Below, piece by piece: positions 1 to 7,394 of a stretch of DNA of 19,573 nt (positions are counted from its first letter, which is position 1; each line of letters starts with the position of its first letter). The notes under the pieces were generated by a model. That model was not told where the DNA came from, searched no databases, and saw only the letters and a list, made by a program, of their open reading frames with translations. The stretch is taken from the NCBI GenBank assembly GCA_934661105.1, contig CAKUIV010000023.1, positions 1-19,573 on the forward strand. The letters are read 5' to 3'. This DNA comes from an uncultured Ellagibacter sp. (GTDB taxonomy: Bacteria; Actinomycetota; Coriobacteriia; Coriobacteriales; Eggerthellaceae). The position numbers were made by a program, and so were the translations under genes.

Positions 1-16
1 TCGGCAGCACCGACCC

Positions 17-168
17 GTCGCTCCCCACACGGGGAGCGCGGGTTGAAATCTCGAAGCAGTCGAAGAGTACAAGCTCGAGGAAGTCGCTCCCCACACGGGG
101 AGCGCGGGTTGAAATTTGCGCGCTTTGCGCTGCTCGGGCGTTTCAGGCGTCGCTCCCCACACAGGGAG
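17..168 (+). CRISPR. Distal end of a CRISPR array, type I-C-like repeats
   Basis: Two identical 33-base repeats lie at 17-49 and 83-115. Each begins GTCGCTCCCCACAC, contains the hairpin GCTCCCC/GGGGAGC with an ACAC loop, and ends GGGTTGAAAT. A third, degenerate repeat starts at 149; it matches for 20 bases with one change (A at 163) and then diverges after 168. The two spacers (50-82 and 116-148) are 33 bases each. Repeat length, the GTCGC start, the C-rich hairpin and the GAAAT end fit the subtype I-C repeat family from general knowledge. A degenerate last repeat marks the leader-distal end, so the array is read on the plus strand and the leader and any cas genes should lie off the left edge. 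No cas gene is visible here. Confidence 0.95.
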
Positions 169-540
169 TAGAATACCGCCCAGTTCGACGTATGGGCCGT
201 ACTCGACGTTGGTGCCGATGTAGACCGAGTCCTCGCTCGGCCTGACGACGTGCGTGATGGAGTTGCGCAGGCGGCCCGTGTCGACGGGGCACAGGCGCTT
301 GGCGTAGCCCTCGCAGACGAGCCCGACCTCTTCCAGGGCGGCGGCCAGCGCCTTGTCTATGGCCTGCTCTATCTGCCTGGTGTTGTCGGCGCGTATCTCG
401 ATCAGGTCGGAGACGTCCGATGCCAGCAGGCCCGCCGAGCTGCCGCGCGTGAAGCCCTTCTCCGAGGCGTTGGAGACCGTCGCGCCGTTGCGGTCGGTGT
501 AGGTGTCCCTCTTCGCGCTGTAACGCTGCTTGCCCGCCAT
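169..540 (-). pseudogene. HK97 gp10-like phage protein, C-terminus replaced by CRISPR array
   Basis: The minus-strand frame starts at ATG 540, with AAAGG about ten bases upstream, and encodes about 123 phage-like residues. It contains RLCPVDTGRLRNSI, followed by IGTNVEYGPYVELG. These are hallmarks of the HK97 gp10 / tail-completion family, in which the conserved PVDTG and YGxYxE(L)G motifs precede a further C-terminal stretch. Here the family resemblance stops right after YVELG, at about 175, where the degenerate CRISPR repeat begins. The frame nevertheless stays open through the whole array to position 1, because repeat plus spacer is 66 bases (22 codons). The predicted C-terminus is therefore translated CRISPR (FQPALPVWGAT in each repeat). 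The native end is missing, so I call it a broken gene. The family call is from motif recognition only. Confidence 0.75.
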
Positions 541-594
541 GTCGCCGCCTTTCTCGATGGGACCATCATGCGGCTGCGGTCACAGGGCAAAAAG

Positions 595-618
595 AAAGCC
601 CCGCCGTAGCGGGGCTTT
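595..618 (-). terminator. Rho-independent terminator, possibly bidirectional
   Basis: A perfect 10-base-pair stem, AAAGCCCCGC (595-604) with GCGGGGCTTT (609-618), closes a CGTA loop. Read on the minus strand it is followed by a T-rich tract (TTTCTTTTT, 586-594 reversed). It lies just after the stop of the 67-residue gene and before the gp10-like remnant. It would stop prophage transcripts before they run antisense into the CRISPR array. On the plus strand only three Ts follow, so termination of the array transcript there would be weaker. Confidence 0.85.
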
Positions 619-628
619 GTCGCGTAAG

Positions 629-832
629 TTACAGGAGTATGTCGGGGTCGTGTCGCATGAGCTGAGGCTCCCCGGTTTCTAGGGACTCTTCCAAAAGCTC
701 GGCGTATTCCTCGGCTTCTCCGTAGTGCATCGGCTCGAAGCCGAACTCTTTCACGAACGCCTTCTCGGCCTTCTCTATGCGGGCGTTCAGCGCATCCTGG
801 CGGTCGATGAACTCGACAAGCGTCCCTGTCAT
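629..832 (-). CDS. Small acidic phage-associated protein, unknown function
   Basis: This encodes 67 residues, starting MTGTLVEFIDRQ and ending in HDPDILL. It is rich in Glu, with a central helix-prone segment (about residues 14-55) and no recognisable domain, signal peptide or membrane segment. Its ATG overlaps the stop of the upstream minor head gene (ATGA, 829-832), so the two are translationally coupled, and the terminator at 595-618 follows. The coupling suggests a partner or accessory role to the minor head/metallopeptidase protein, for example an inhibitor, chaperone or immunity-like protein; that is inference. Its function is not recognised. Confidence 0.7.
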   Translation of the reverse strand: MTGTLVEFIDRQDALNARIEKAEKAFVKEFGFEPMHYGEAEEYAELLEESLETGEPQLMRHDPDILL

Positions 833-2331
833 CTCATAACCTCCTTCAACAGCTCGTCGAACACTATACTCGATTCGGGGAAGTACTTGCGCAGCATTTC
901 GAGCGATTCCGGGTTAGCCGTGTAGGCGCTGAAGAACTCGGCGAAGCCTTCATGCGCCAGAGGGATGCACTCGTAGCCCTTCGGGGCGTTCTTCGGCTTC
1001 CAGTACGACTTCTCGTGCCGCCGTCCGTCCTCGCACTTGTTGAGAGTCGCACCGGTGAACAGGTCGCTCACATCGGCTTTCTGAGCGTCGGTCATCGCGC
1101 TAATCTCTTTGGCAACCGACTTGTAAGCCATCTCCTTGCTGTGCTGTAGGCGCATGCCGAGCGTCTCCTCGTCGTATACGTAGGCATACCAGGCGTCGGC
1201 CCCATAGCTCCTGTACCGATGCAGCCTTCTGGCGCCGTTCTCCTCTAGCCACGTTAGGTCGTCCTTGTGCTCTTGCAGCTCGACCAGCTTCCTGAAGGGT
1301 TCCCTCCTGTACGGCCCTATGTAGCCGTTGTCGAGGAGCCATTTCGCGTCGCGCGAGACGATGGCCTTGTCGAAGTCCTTCTTCATCTGCTTGTTGCGCG
1401 CGTTTATGTAATCGTTCGCCTCTTTTTTCAACGTCTTCCCGAAAACGTTCCCCATGAACGACGACGAGAGGTACCTGTCCTCGTACGACAGGCCGCGAGC
1501 GGCCTTCTCCGATTTGTTTCCCGCTCCGGTTGCGAGGTAGTCGATGTGGTGCCCGAACTCGTGGAACCAGGTCGTCCCGCTGGGCTTCTTGCTTTGCTCG
1601 AACACCTCTGATGGCTTGAGGCGCACGCCGATTTTGCCGGTGGCGTCGTCTTGCGGCGTGAAGAACGCCCCCTTCTTGTCAGGAACCCCGAGATAGTTGA
1701 ACTTCGCCTCGTTAGCCAGATACGCCGCTTTTGCGCTCGGATGCGATTTGCAGAGGATACCCTCCACCGTTCGCACCTGCTCCGAAGACAGCCCGCTGTA
1801 AACGGGCGCGCTCTTGCCCATCGACGCCGCAGCAGGCGAATCGCGTAGGGTCGCCTGCTTTCCGCCTTTCCACTGCTCGTAGGTCATGCCCTCGGGCAAG
1901 CGGCTCCACCGCTCGGCGGCGTCCTGGTCCACGCCGTCCACGGCCGCCACCAGCGTGCAGCGGCAGTTCATTGTCTCGGCGTAGGGGGCCTCGGGGTCGC
2001 CCGGGTAGCGGCATCCGTTGCTGAACCTCTCGCCGACCTCGACCTTCTCGCCGTCGAGCTGCCTGTGGCTGTGGCGCGTCCTGTTGTCCAGCGTGGCGAG
2101 CCATTCCTGCTTGAGATCGATTCCCATGCCCTTGGCACGTTTGTAGAAGCTGACGCACTTGCATCTCGACGTCGAGCACGGGAACATCCTCAGGCATTTT
2201 GACGAGCACGACCGAGCCCCGCAAGCAGGAAAACCGAGCGAGTCCCTCCGGTGGCATAGCAAAAGTCGCCGCAAACTCTGTTCATCGGAATCTGCCCGTT
2301 CCAGATTGGCGCCGCGTCTAGACAGACACAA
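829..2331 (-). CDS. Phage minor head protein (SPP1 gp7/Mu F type) with C-terminal zincin domain; N-terminus lost
   Basis: The open frame is 500 residues. Residues about 61-130 match the C-terminal half of the phage minor head (Mu F / SPP1 gp7) family: YKRAKGMGIDLKQEW, TLDNRTRHSHRQLDG, FSNGCRYPGDP and MNCRCT. After a linker, residues about 180-500 form a second domain with TTWFHEFGHH (HExxH-type zinc site, H257-E258-H261) and HEGFAEFF (E461 or E465 as likely third ligand), typical of zincin metallopeptidases. Residues 1-60 do not resemble the family; they are Cys/Arg-rich and look like out-of-frame sequence. A competing frame in the same stretch suggests a frameshift or junction near 2135-2160. 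The first plausible internal ATG is at 2127 (M69). In phages this protein is a virion component that can be injected with DNA. Here the gene is probably a remnant, though the metallopeptidase half is intact. Confidence 0.7.
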   Translation of the reverse strand: MCLSRRGANLERADSDEQSLRRLLLCHRRDSLGFPACGARSCSSKCLRMFPCSTSRCKCVSFYKRAKGMGIDLKQEWLATLDNRTRHSHRQLDGEKVEVGERFSNGCRYPGDPEAPYAETMNCRCTLVAAVDGVDQDAAERWSRLPEGMTYEQWKGGKQATLRDSPAAASMGKSAPVYSGLSSEQVRTVEGILCKSHPSAKAAYLANEAKFNYLGVPDKKGAFFTPQDDATGKIGVRLKPSEVFEQSKKPSGTTWFHEFGHHIDYLATGAGNKSEKAARGLSYEDRYLSSSFMGNVFGKTLKKEANDYINARNKQMKKDFDKAIVSRDAKWLLDNGYIGPYRREPFRKLVELQEHKDDLTWLEENGARRLHRYRSYGADAWYAYVYDEETLGMRLQHSKEMAYKSVAKEISAMTDAQKADVSDLFTGATLNKCEDGRRHEKSYWKPKNAPKGYECIPLAHEGFAEFFSAYTANPESLEMLRKYFPESSIVFDELLKEVMR

Positions 2332-2367
2332 GACAGCATAATCCCACCGGAGTGGGGCGTTGCTCGT

Positions 2368-2598
2368 CTAATCAGGAAGTGCGAGTATCACGCTTTCGCA
2401 TAATTTTCCGTAGTCGTTCAAGCCGTCGTCCGCAAGCCCATGCAACTGCATCTCATCGGACATGCGCTCATCGATCGCGAAGTACTGCTCATCGGTCAGG
2501 TTCGAGAAATCATCGGGCAAGTCGAAGCTCGAAAGCAATTCCCGCTGGCGTTTCGTGAGCGATGCAATGGCTTCCCCGTTCCTGTTCGTCCACGCCAT
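2368..2598 (-). CDS. Small hypothetical protein, probably prophage-derived
   Basis: This encodes 76 residues, beginning MAWTNRNGEAIASLTKRQ, acidic and predicted helical. It has no Cys, no membrane segment and no motif I recognise. A strong ribosome binding site (GGAGGGAG) lies immediately before the ATG. It sits 36 bases upstream of the open frame of the truncated minor head gene and on the same strand, so it may be the first surviving gene of the prophage transcript. It could instead be a host gene at the prophage edge; nothing in the sequence decides this. Confidence 0.6.
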   Translation of the reverse strand: MAWTNRNGEAIASLTKRQRELLSSFDLPDDFSNLTDEQYFAIDERMSDEMQLHGLADDGLNDYGKLCESVILALPD

Positions 2599-2650
2599 GC
2601 TCCCTCCTCTCGCGCCATCCTGTCCCGCACGTTTTTATCGCGGTCGACTT

Positions 2651-3034
2651 CTACCTATGCGCTACATAGTAGCCGGCGTCTTCGACTGCTCGCTCGATCG
2701 CGTCGCGGTCGATGGGGGCTTTCGCGAGGATGCGCGTCTCACCGGTGGAAAGATCGGCGCGAGCCCACGTCCCCGGCAGCGCATTGAGCGCATTCTGCAC
2801 GCGCTCGACGCACTTTTCGCAGGTCATTCCCTTAACGCGCACGGTAAGGGAATGGGGATAGTTCGTCTCGTCGGTATCTTCCACCTCGACGGGCTTCGCC
2901 TTCTTCGCCTTCGGCTCCTTAGGTCCGCCGCCGCAGCAGTCGTCCTTCAGCGAGAAGACGCGATACATGTGCCGCCCCGCAAAGACCATGCCGACGACGA
3001 TGACGATGAGGATGATGAGAGTTGGCGCGTTCAT
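2651..3034 (-). CDS. Membrane-anchored heavy-metal-associated (HMA) domain protein
   Basis: The protein has 127 residues. Residues about 4-20 form one hydrophobic membrane segment (TLIILIVIVVGMVFAG). Next come a Cys/Gly cluster DDCCGGG (C33, C34) and a Lys/Pro-rich linker. Residues about 62-127 are an HMA fold with the metal-binding motif GMTCEKC (C72, C75) and a typical ending (AVEDAGYYV). The N-terminal half resembles the short FeoB-associated Cys-rich membrane proteins, so this looks like a fusion of that anchor to a copper-chaperone-like domain facing the cytoplasm. A likely role is delivering or buffering a soft metal ion at the membrane; the metal is unknown. A GAAAGG ribosome binding site lies about ten bases before the ATG. 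No P-type ATPase or Feo gene is in the window. Confidence 0.85.
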   Translation of the reverse strand: MNAPTLIILIVIVVGMVFAGRHMYRVFSLKDDCCGGGPKEPKAKKAKPVEVEDTDETNYPHSLTVRVKGMTCEKCVERVQNALNALPGTWARADLSTGETRILAKAPIDRDAIERAVEDAGYYVAHR

Positions 3035-3347
3035 AGATCCGACCTTTCATGCTTCCCCGTGAAATAACGAGGAAGTTATCTATCACTGACTTGAACCCAG
3101 TGTAGCGCTCCCCGCACCCGTCCGCACCGGCAAAAGTTAGCCGCGCGCAAAACCTTCATATACCGGGAGGGGGTATGCGCCCACCGCAGCCAACACCCAC
3201 CGCACATCACGGTTCGCACCCTGTCCGGAAACGCGAAGCCGCAAAACATCGCCCGTCCCGGCTCCGCGCCCCCGCGACGCACACCCGGAAACGCGAAACC
3301 TCCATAAGGGAGGAACGGCTCCCACATCCCACGGCCAGCACGCACCG
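3035..3347. other. Gene-free spacer between HMA gene and helicase gene
   Basis: This is 313 bases with no convincing gene. It holds three weak features: an ATAAC/GTTAT inverted repeat at about 3064-3079 in the promoter region of the HMA gene; a tandem pair of the motif GGAAACGCGAA (one copy near 3227, one near 3287) about 60 bases apart; and a 5-base-pair hairpin CCTCC/GGAGG at 3299-3313, 35 bases past the helicase stop, which could act as a weak terminator but has no T tract. Confidence 0.5.
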
Positions 3348-5960
3348 CTAGTCGCTCAAATCCTCCGCAAACCCCACGCGGTAGTTCGAGAACACCACGC
3401 CATCTCCGTCCTGCGTCGCATCCAAATCCACGTCGGCCGCGATCGCGAAGTCGTTGTCCCCGTCGCCATCGCGGAAAATCTGCCGCACATGCCACACATG
3501 GCCCGATTCCTCGTCGGCCTCGTCGACCACGAGATACGCCTTCGAGCGCGCATCCGCGTCGAGCAGCACCTCCTCGTGCGCCTCGTAGAACTCGTCGAGC
3601 GCCGTCGCCCAGGCTCGCTCGCCGAAGCCCCACTCGCCGTCCATGGCGCCAAGGGCCGCAACATCGCGATGCGCCGCCGCCCGCACGCGGCTGAACAGCG
3701 CGTTCCGCACGAGCACGACAAGCCCGCGCCGATCGCGCACGACCGGCTCGTCTTCTGGCACCGGCGGCGCCGCGTCGAGCGCCGCCCCCGCGTTCTCCCA
3801 CTCGTCGACCAAGCTCGAGTCGACCGAGCGCACCACGAGCCCGAGCCACGCCACGATATCTTCCAACCGCTCGTCGCGCTTGCCCTCGGGCACCGTGCGG
3901 TCGAGCGCGCGAAACGCTTCCGATAGGTAACGCAGAAGCGCGCCCTCGTAGCGCGTGATGCCGAGCTGCTGGATATACCCCTTGAAGTCCGCCGCGCATT
4001 CCAGCATGTCGCGCAGAACCGACTTCGGGCGCAGGCAATAGTCGCGCGCCCACGGCACCGCCTCGCAGTACTTCTCGAACGCCGCATCGAGCAAATCCTC
4101 AAGCGGCTTGTCGTAGGTCACGTCCGCGATGCGCTCCAGGCGCTCCTCGTATTCCACGCCGTCCATCTTCATCTCGGCCATCGCCTTGTCGCGCGCCTTG
4201 CGCTCCTGCGCGCGCAGCACCTGACGCGGGTCCTCAAGCGTCGCTTCCACCATCGACACCACATCAAGCGCGTAGTCGTCGCTTTCGGGGTCCAAAAGCT
4301 CCAACGCCGCCAGCAGAAACGGCGAAAGCGGCTGGTCGAGCGCGAAATCTTCCGGCAGGTCGACCGTCACGAAGTAGTCGGCGCCGCCGTCTTCGCGCTC
4401 GGCCTTCTCCACCACGCCGGCGGAGATGAGCGTGGCGAACACCTCGTCGGCGCGCACCGACAGCTTCGCCTTCTCCTCGTCGGGCTGCATGGAGTCCGCG
4501 ATCAGCTGCTCGACGCGCGCGCGGGCGTCCCCGCCCTGCTCCACTTCCGAGAGCACCATCGAGTGCGTGATGCGCATGCGCGGCGTCAGCTTCTCGGGCA
4601 CCGACTCCACCAGGCGCGTGAAGGTGTCCTCGTTCCATCCGACGAAGTTCTCGGGCGGCTTCTTCTTCTTGATGCGGCGCAGCTTCTTGGGATCGCCCGC
4701 GGCTTTGACCTCGGCCTTGTGGTTCTCGATATCATGCTCGGGCGCCTCGGCGATGACCACGCCCTCGGTGTCGAAGCCGGAACGGCCCGCGCGCCCGGCG
4801 ATCTGATGGAACTCGCGCGAGCGCAGCCGGCGCATCTTGTGCCCGTCGAACTTCGCGAGCGCGGTGAGCACCACGGTGTGGATGGGCACGTTGATGCCGA
4901 CGCCGAGCGTGTCGGTGCCGCAGATGACGGGAAGAAGCCCCTGTTGGGCGAGCTTTTCCACCAGCAGGCGATAACGCGGGAGCATCCCTGCGTGGTGCAC
5001 GCCGACGCCGCACCCGAGCAGGCGCTTCAAGGTCTTGCCGAACGCGGTGGTGAACTTCGCGCCCTTCATGGCGTCCTTCACCGCCTCGCGCTGCTCCTTG
5101 GTGGCCACACCGTAGCTCGCGAGCGCCGACGCGCTCGAAAGCGCCGCGTCCTGCGAGAAATGCACGAGATAGAGCGGTCCCTCCCCCTTGCGCAACGCAA
5201 GCTCGACCGTCGCCTCGAGCGGCGTCAGGGCGTACTCGTAGGAAAGCGGCACGGGGCGCGGGGCGTTCGTGATGCAGTCGACGTCCTTGCCCGTTTGGCG
5301 GTGCAGCACCTCGGCGATCTGCGTCACGTCGCCGAGCGTGGCGCTCATCAGCAGGAACTGCACGTTGGGAAGCGTGAGCAGGGGCACCTGCCATGCCCAG
5401 CCGCGATCGGAATCGGAGAAGAAGTGGAACTCGTCCATGGCGACGCTTTCGATCGGGGCGTCTTTGCCCTCGGCGAGCGCCTGGTTCGCGAGGATCTCCT
5501 CGGTGCAGCAGATGACCGGCGCCGACGTGTTGATGTGCACGTCGCCGGTGATCATTCCGACGTTCTCGCGCCCCAAAAGCTCGACTAAGTTGAAGAACTT
5601 CTCGCTCACGAGCGCCTTGATGGGAGCGGTGTAGTACGACCGTTCCCCGAAGCACATCGCGATGAAGTGCATGCCGAGCGCCACGAGCGACTTGCCCGAG
5701 CCGGTCGGCGTGCCCAAGATCACGTGGTCGCCCACCATGATCGACATGAGCGCCTCTTCCTGATGGGGCCACAGCTCTATGCCGCGCGAGGCCACCCAGT
5801 CGCAAAACGCCTCGAAAGCCTCCTCCTCGGTGAGGTCGGGGTGCTCGTCGTAGAGCTTGCAGGCAAGCGCGCCGAGCTCCCCCGGCGCGCTCGCCTCGCG
5901 CGCTGCCGAGGCGAGCTGGGCTGTTTCATCTTCGAATGCGTGGTCTGCGGAATCGGGCAC
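3348..5960 (-). CDS. Ski2-like DEAD/DEAH-box helicase with DUF3516-type C-terminus
   Basis: This 870-residue superfamily II helicase uses ATP to remodel RNA or nucleoprotein in the cytoplasm. Visible motifs in order are the Q-like WPHQ (about 64-67), motif I GTPTGSGKS (83-91), motif Ia TAPIKALV (111-118), motif II DEFH (176-179), motif III SATLGD (206-211), motifs IV-V with CGTDTLGVGINVP, and motif VI QIAGRAGRSG (386-395). The VHHAGMLPRYR segment is typical of Ski2/Mtr4-like enzymes. The C-terminal half (about 430-870) matches the DUF3516 region of actinobacterial helicases in layout, ending in a beta-rich VWHVRQIF...VDLDA stretch. Translation starts at GTG (5958-5960) with AAGGAG seven bases upstream. 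The gene stands alone; its physiological substrate is not known. Confidence 0.93.
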   Translation of the reverse strand: MPDSADHAFEDETAQLASAAREASAPGELGALACKLYDEHPDLTEEEAFEAFCDWVASRGIELWPHQEEALMSIMVGDHVILGTPTGSGKSLVALGMHFIAMCFGERSYYTAPIKALVSEKFFNLVELLGRENVGMITGDVHINTSAPVICCTEEILANQALAEGKDAPIESVAMDEFHFFSDSDRGWAWQVPLLTLPNVQFLLMSATLGDVTQIAEVLHRQTGKDVDCITNAPRPVPLSYEYALTPLEATVELALRKGEGPLYLVHFSQDAALSSASALASYGVATKEQREAVKDAMKGAKFTTAFGKTLKRLLGCGVGVHHAGMLPRYRLLVEKLAQQGLLPVICGTDTLGVGINVPIHTVVLTALAKFDGHKMRRLRSREFHQIAGRAGRSGFDTEGVVIAEAPEHDIENHKAEVKAAGDPKKLRRIKKKKPPENFVGWNEDTFTRLVESVPEKLTPRMRITHSMVLSEVEQGGDARARVEQLIADSMQPDEEKAKLSVRADEVFATLISAGVVEKAEREDGGADYFVTVDLPEDFALDQPLSPFLLAALELLDPESDDYALDVVSMVEATLEDPRQVLRAQERKARDKAMAEMKMDGVEYEERLERIADVTYDKPLEDLLDAAFEKYCEAVPWARDYCLRPKSVLRDMLECAADFKGYIQQLGITRYEGALLRYLSEAFRALDRTVPEGKRDERLEDIVAWLGLVVRSVDSSLVDEWENAGAALDAAPPVPEDEPVVRDRRGLVVLVRNALFSRVRAAAHRDVAALGAMDGEWGFGERAWATALDEFYEAHEEVLLDADARSKAYLVVDEADEESGHVWHVRQIFRDGDGDNDFAIAADVDLDATQDGDGVVFSNYRVGFAEDLSD

Positions 5961-6091
5961 GGTCGCTCCTTGCGTCGGCGAAACGGCGAGCGCGCGAAAC
6001 CGCGCGCCCCGCCGAAAGATCGGTATGCCCTCAAGTGTAGCGCACCGCGTTCGCGCGCGCCGAAACGCACACCCGATGTGCGGAAAAGCCC

Positions 6092-7075
6092 TTACGCCTC
6101 GGCCGCTTCGAGCGCATGGCGCAGATGGGCCGCATATCCTTCGGCAAGCGATGCGGGGGAAACGATGCGCACCTTGCCGCCAAGGCTCGCGAGCCAGCCA
6201 TAGAGCGTCGGGCCCGCAACGACCCGCGCCGCCACCTGTGCACGGCCGTCGTCGGCAGCGGAAACCTCGACCTCGGCGCCGAACCGATCGATCACAGCGT
6301 CCATCGCCTCGGACGCTGCCAGAAACGTCGCGTCGACCGCCACGCCCTGGTCCCCGCCCAAAAGCGAGTCCTCGAACGCCTCGAGGTCGAAAGCCCCGCT
6401 GGAAGCGACGCGGCGGGCCGGTTCGTCGCTCACCTCGACGTAGTCCATGCGGTCGACGCGAAACGCCGCAAGCTCCCCTTCGTCCTCGCCGGCCGTCACC
6501 AAATAGTACGATCCCTTCGAGCAGACGAGATCGACCGGCGACTCGACGTAGCGCTCGTTGCCGGGGCGCATCACCTTTCGTTTTTCCGCATCGAACCGGA
6601 AATAGCGGAACGACACCTTCCGTTTGGAAGCGATGGCGTCGTTGATGCGGTCGATCTTCGCGAAGGCCGATTCGCCCTGCATCTTGATCCGCCCGGCGAC
6701 CTGCATGCGACCGTCGAGCTTCGCGCGATCGCGCTCGGGGACGAGGCCCTTCAGGCGGCGCACGAGGGAATCCGCCTTGCGCTGCGTGAGCTCGGCCGAA
6801 GATTGCAGCGCGCAGGCGATGGCACGCATGTCGTCAAGGTCGAACTCGCGGGAAACGAGCGCGTATTCCGCGGGAGCGCCCTTGAGCACCTGAACGTCGA
6901 GGCCGAACTCGCGCAGCGATTCGATGTCGCGATAGACCGATTTGCGTTCGGCTTTGACCCCGCACGCCTCGAGTTCCTTCAGGATGGCGCTCATCGTAAG
7001 ACCCTGCTCGGCAGACGTCTTCTCGCGGAGCATTTTCATGAGATAAAGAAGCTTCAGTTTCTGGACGTTGACCAT
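6092..7075 (-). CDS. WYL-domain transcriptional regulator (DeoR/HTH_11 type)
   Basis: The protein has 327 residues. The N-terminus (about 1-70) is a winged helix-turn-helix with TMSAILKELEACGV and the recognition-helix region ERKSVYRDIESL, typical of WYL regulators. Residues about 135-215 form the WYL domain (RKVSFRYF, then SYYLV at 189-193 in place of the name motif, then FRVDRMDYVEV). The C-terminal extension (about 220-327) is the usual WCX domain. Such proteins bind DNA and sense nucleic-acid or nucleotide ligands; the ligand here is unknown. It is divergent from the radical SAM gene at 7395 and has its own AAGGAG site and a perfect TATAAT -10. The palindrome at 7215-7228 in the shared spacer is a candidate binding site. 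Confidence 0.9.
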   Translation of the reverse strand: MVNVQKLKLLYLMKMLREKTSAEQGLTMSAILKELEACGVKAERKSVYRDIESLREFGLDVQVLKGAPAEYALVSREFDLDDMRAIACALQSSAELTQRKADSLVRRLKGLVPERDRAKLDGRMQVAGRIKMQGESAFAKIDRINDAIASKRKVSFRYFRFDAEKRKVMRPGNERYVESPVDLVCSKGSYYLVTAGEDEGELAAFRVDRMDYVEVSDEPARRVASSGAFDLEAFEDSLLGGDQGVAVDATFLAASEAMDAVIDRFGAEVEVSAADDGRAQVAARVVAGPTLYGWLASLGGKVRIVSPASLAEGYAAHLRHALEAAEA

Positions 7076-7115
7076 AACAAAGGCTCCTTATCGTTAAGAG
7101 AAATAAGACGTATTA

Positions 7116-7121
7116 ATTATA
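7116..7121 (-). promoter_or_regulatory. -10 element of the WYL regulator promoter
   Basis: Read on the minus strand the hexamer is TATAAT, inside the AT-rich stretch GATATAATTAATACG, 41 bases before the ATG at 7075. Seventeen bases upstream is only a poor -35 match (TTTCAA, 7139-7144). The AAGGAG ribosome binding site is at 7084-7089. This AT-rich island stands out in a high-GC neighbourhood. Confidence 0.65.
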
Positions 7122-7214
7122 TCGCTGCGTTTTCCCTGTTGAAAAAGCTTTTATGACACGAAACGCGTCGTTCATTACATTTTAGCCGTCCCATTGTTGG
7201 TTCAGGACGTTTCT

Positions 7215-7228
7215 TGCTTACATAAGCA
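7215..7228. promoter_or_regulatory. Perfect 14-base palindrome, candidate operator
   Basis: TGCTTA-CA-TAAGCA is a perfect 6-2-6 inverted repeat midway in the 319-base gene-free region (7076-7394) between the divergent WYL regulator and radical SAM genes. A second palindrome, AAAAGCTTTT, lies at 7143-7152 beside the likely -35 region of the WYL promoter. Binding by the WYL protein itself is inference from position. Nothing else gene-like is seen in this spacer. Confidence 0.45.
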
Positions 7229-7340
7229 TCCTCACTTTCGGCGGTACACATCACGGGACAGTCGGCGCCAAAACGCGCGCGAGCGCGGGCGCGGCATGCG
7301 TCCATCGCGCGCGCCGCAGGCGAGCACGTGGGCAGTCGGC

Positions 7341-7346
7341 TATAAT
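7341..7346 (+). promoter_or_regulatory. -10 element of the radical SAM gene promoter
   Basis: A perfect TATAAT stands in otherwise GC-rich sequence 49 bases before the chosen ATG at 7395. It would place the transcript start near 7353 and give a leader of about 40 bases. No good -35 is visible 16-18 bases upstream, so an activator may be needed. This element argues for the start at 7395 and against longer open-frame extensions that would begin upstream of the promoter. Confidence 0.55.
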
Positions 7347-7394
7347 TCGATATCGCACGAAACGCAATCACGCTCGACCATTGGATGTGACCAC

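Noticed and set aside
149..180. Insertion sequence end or att site at the CRISPR/prophage junction
   Set aside because: No inverted repeat, target duplication or integrase is visible; the sequence is explained by a degenerate last repeat meeting phage DNA.
4563..5588. Long plus-strand open frame opposite the helicase gene
   Set aside because: It is antisense to an unmistakable helicase, has no family resemblance and is rich in Arg/His/Ala, as expected of a GC-rich shadow frame. The same applies to the long frames opposite the radical SAM (7401-8801), transketolase (9006-9947), prfB (11004-12125) and aminotransferase (13189-14433) genes.
6092..7075. WYL protein as a regulator of the CRISPR system
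   Set aside because: Some WYL proteins regulate CRISPR loci, but this one is about 6 kb from the array with unrelated genes between, and it is divergent from a radical SAM gene.
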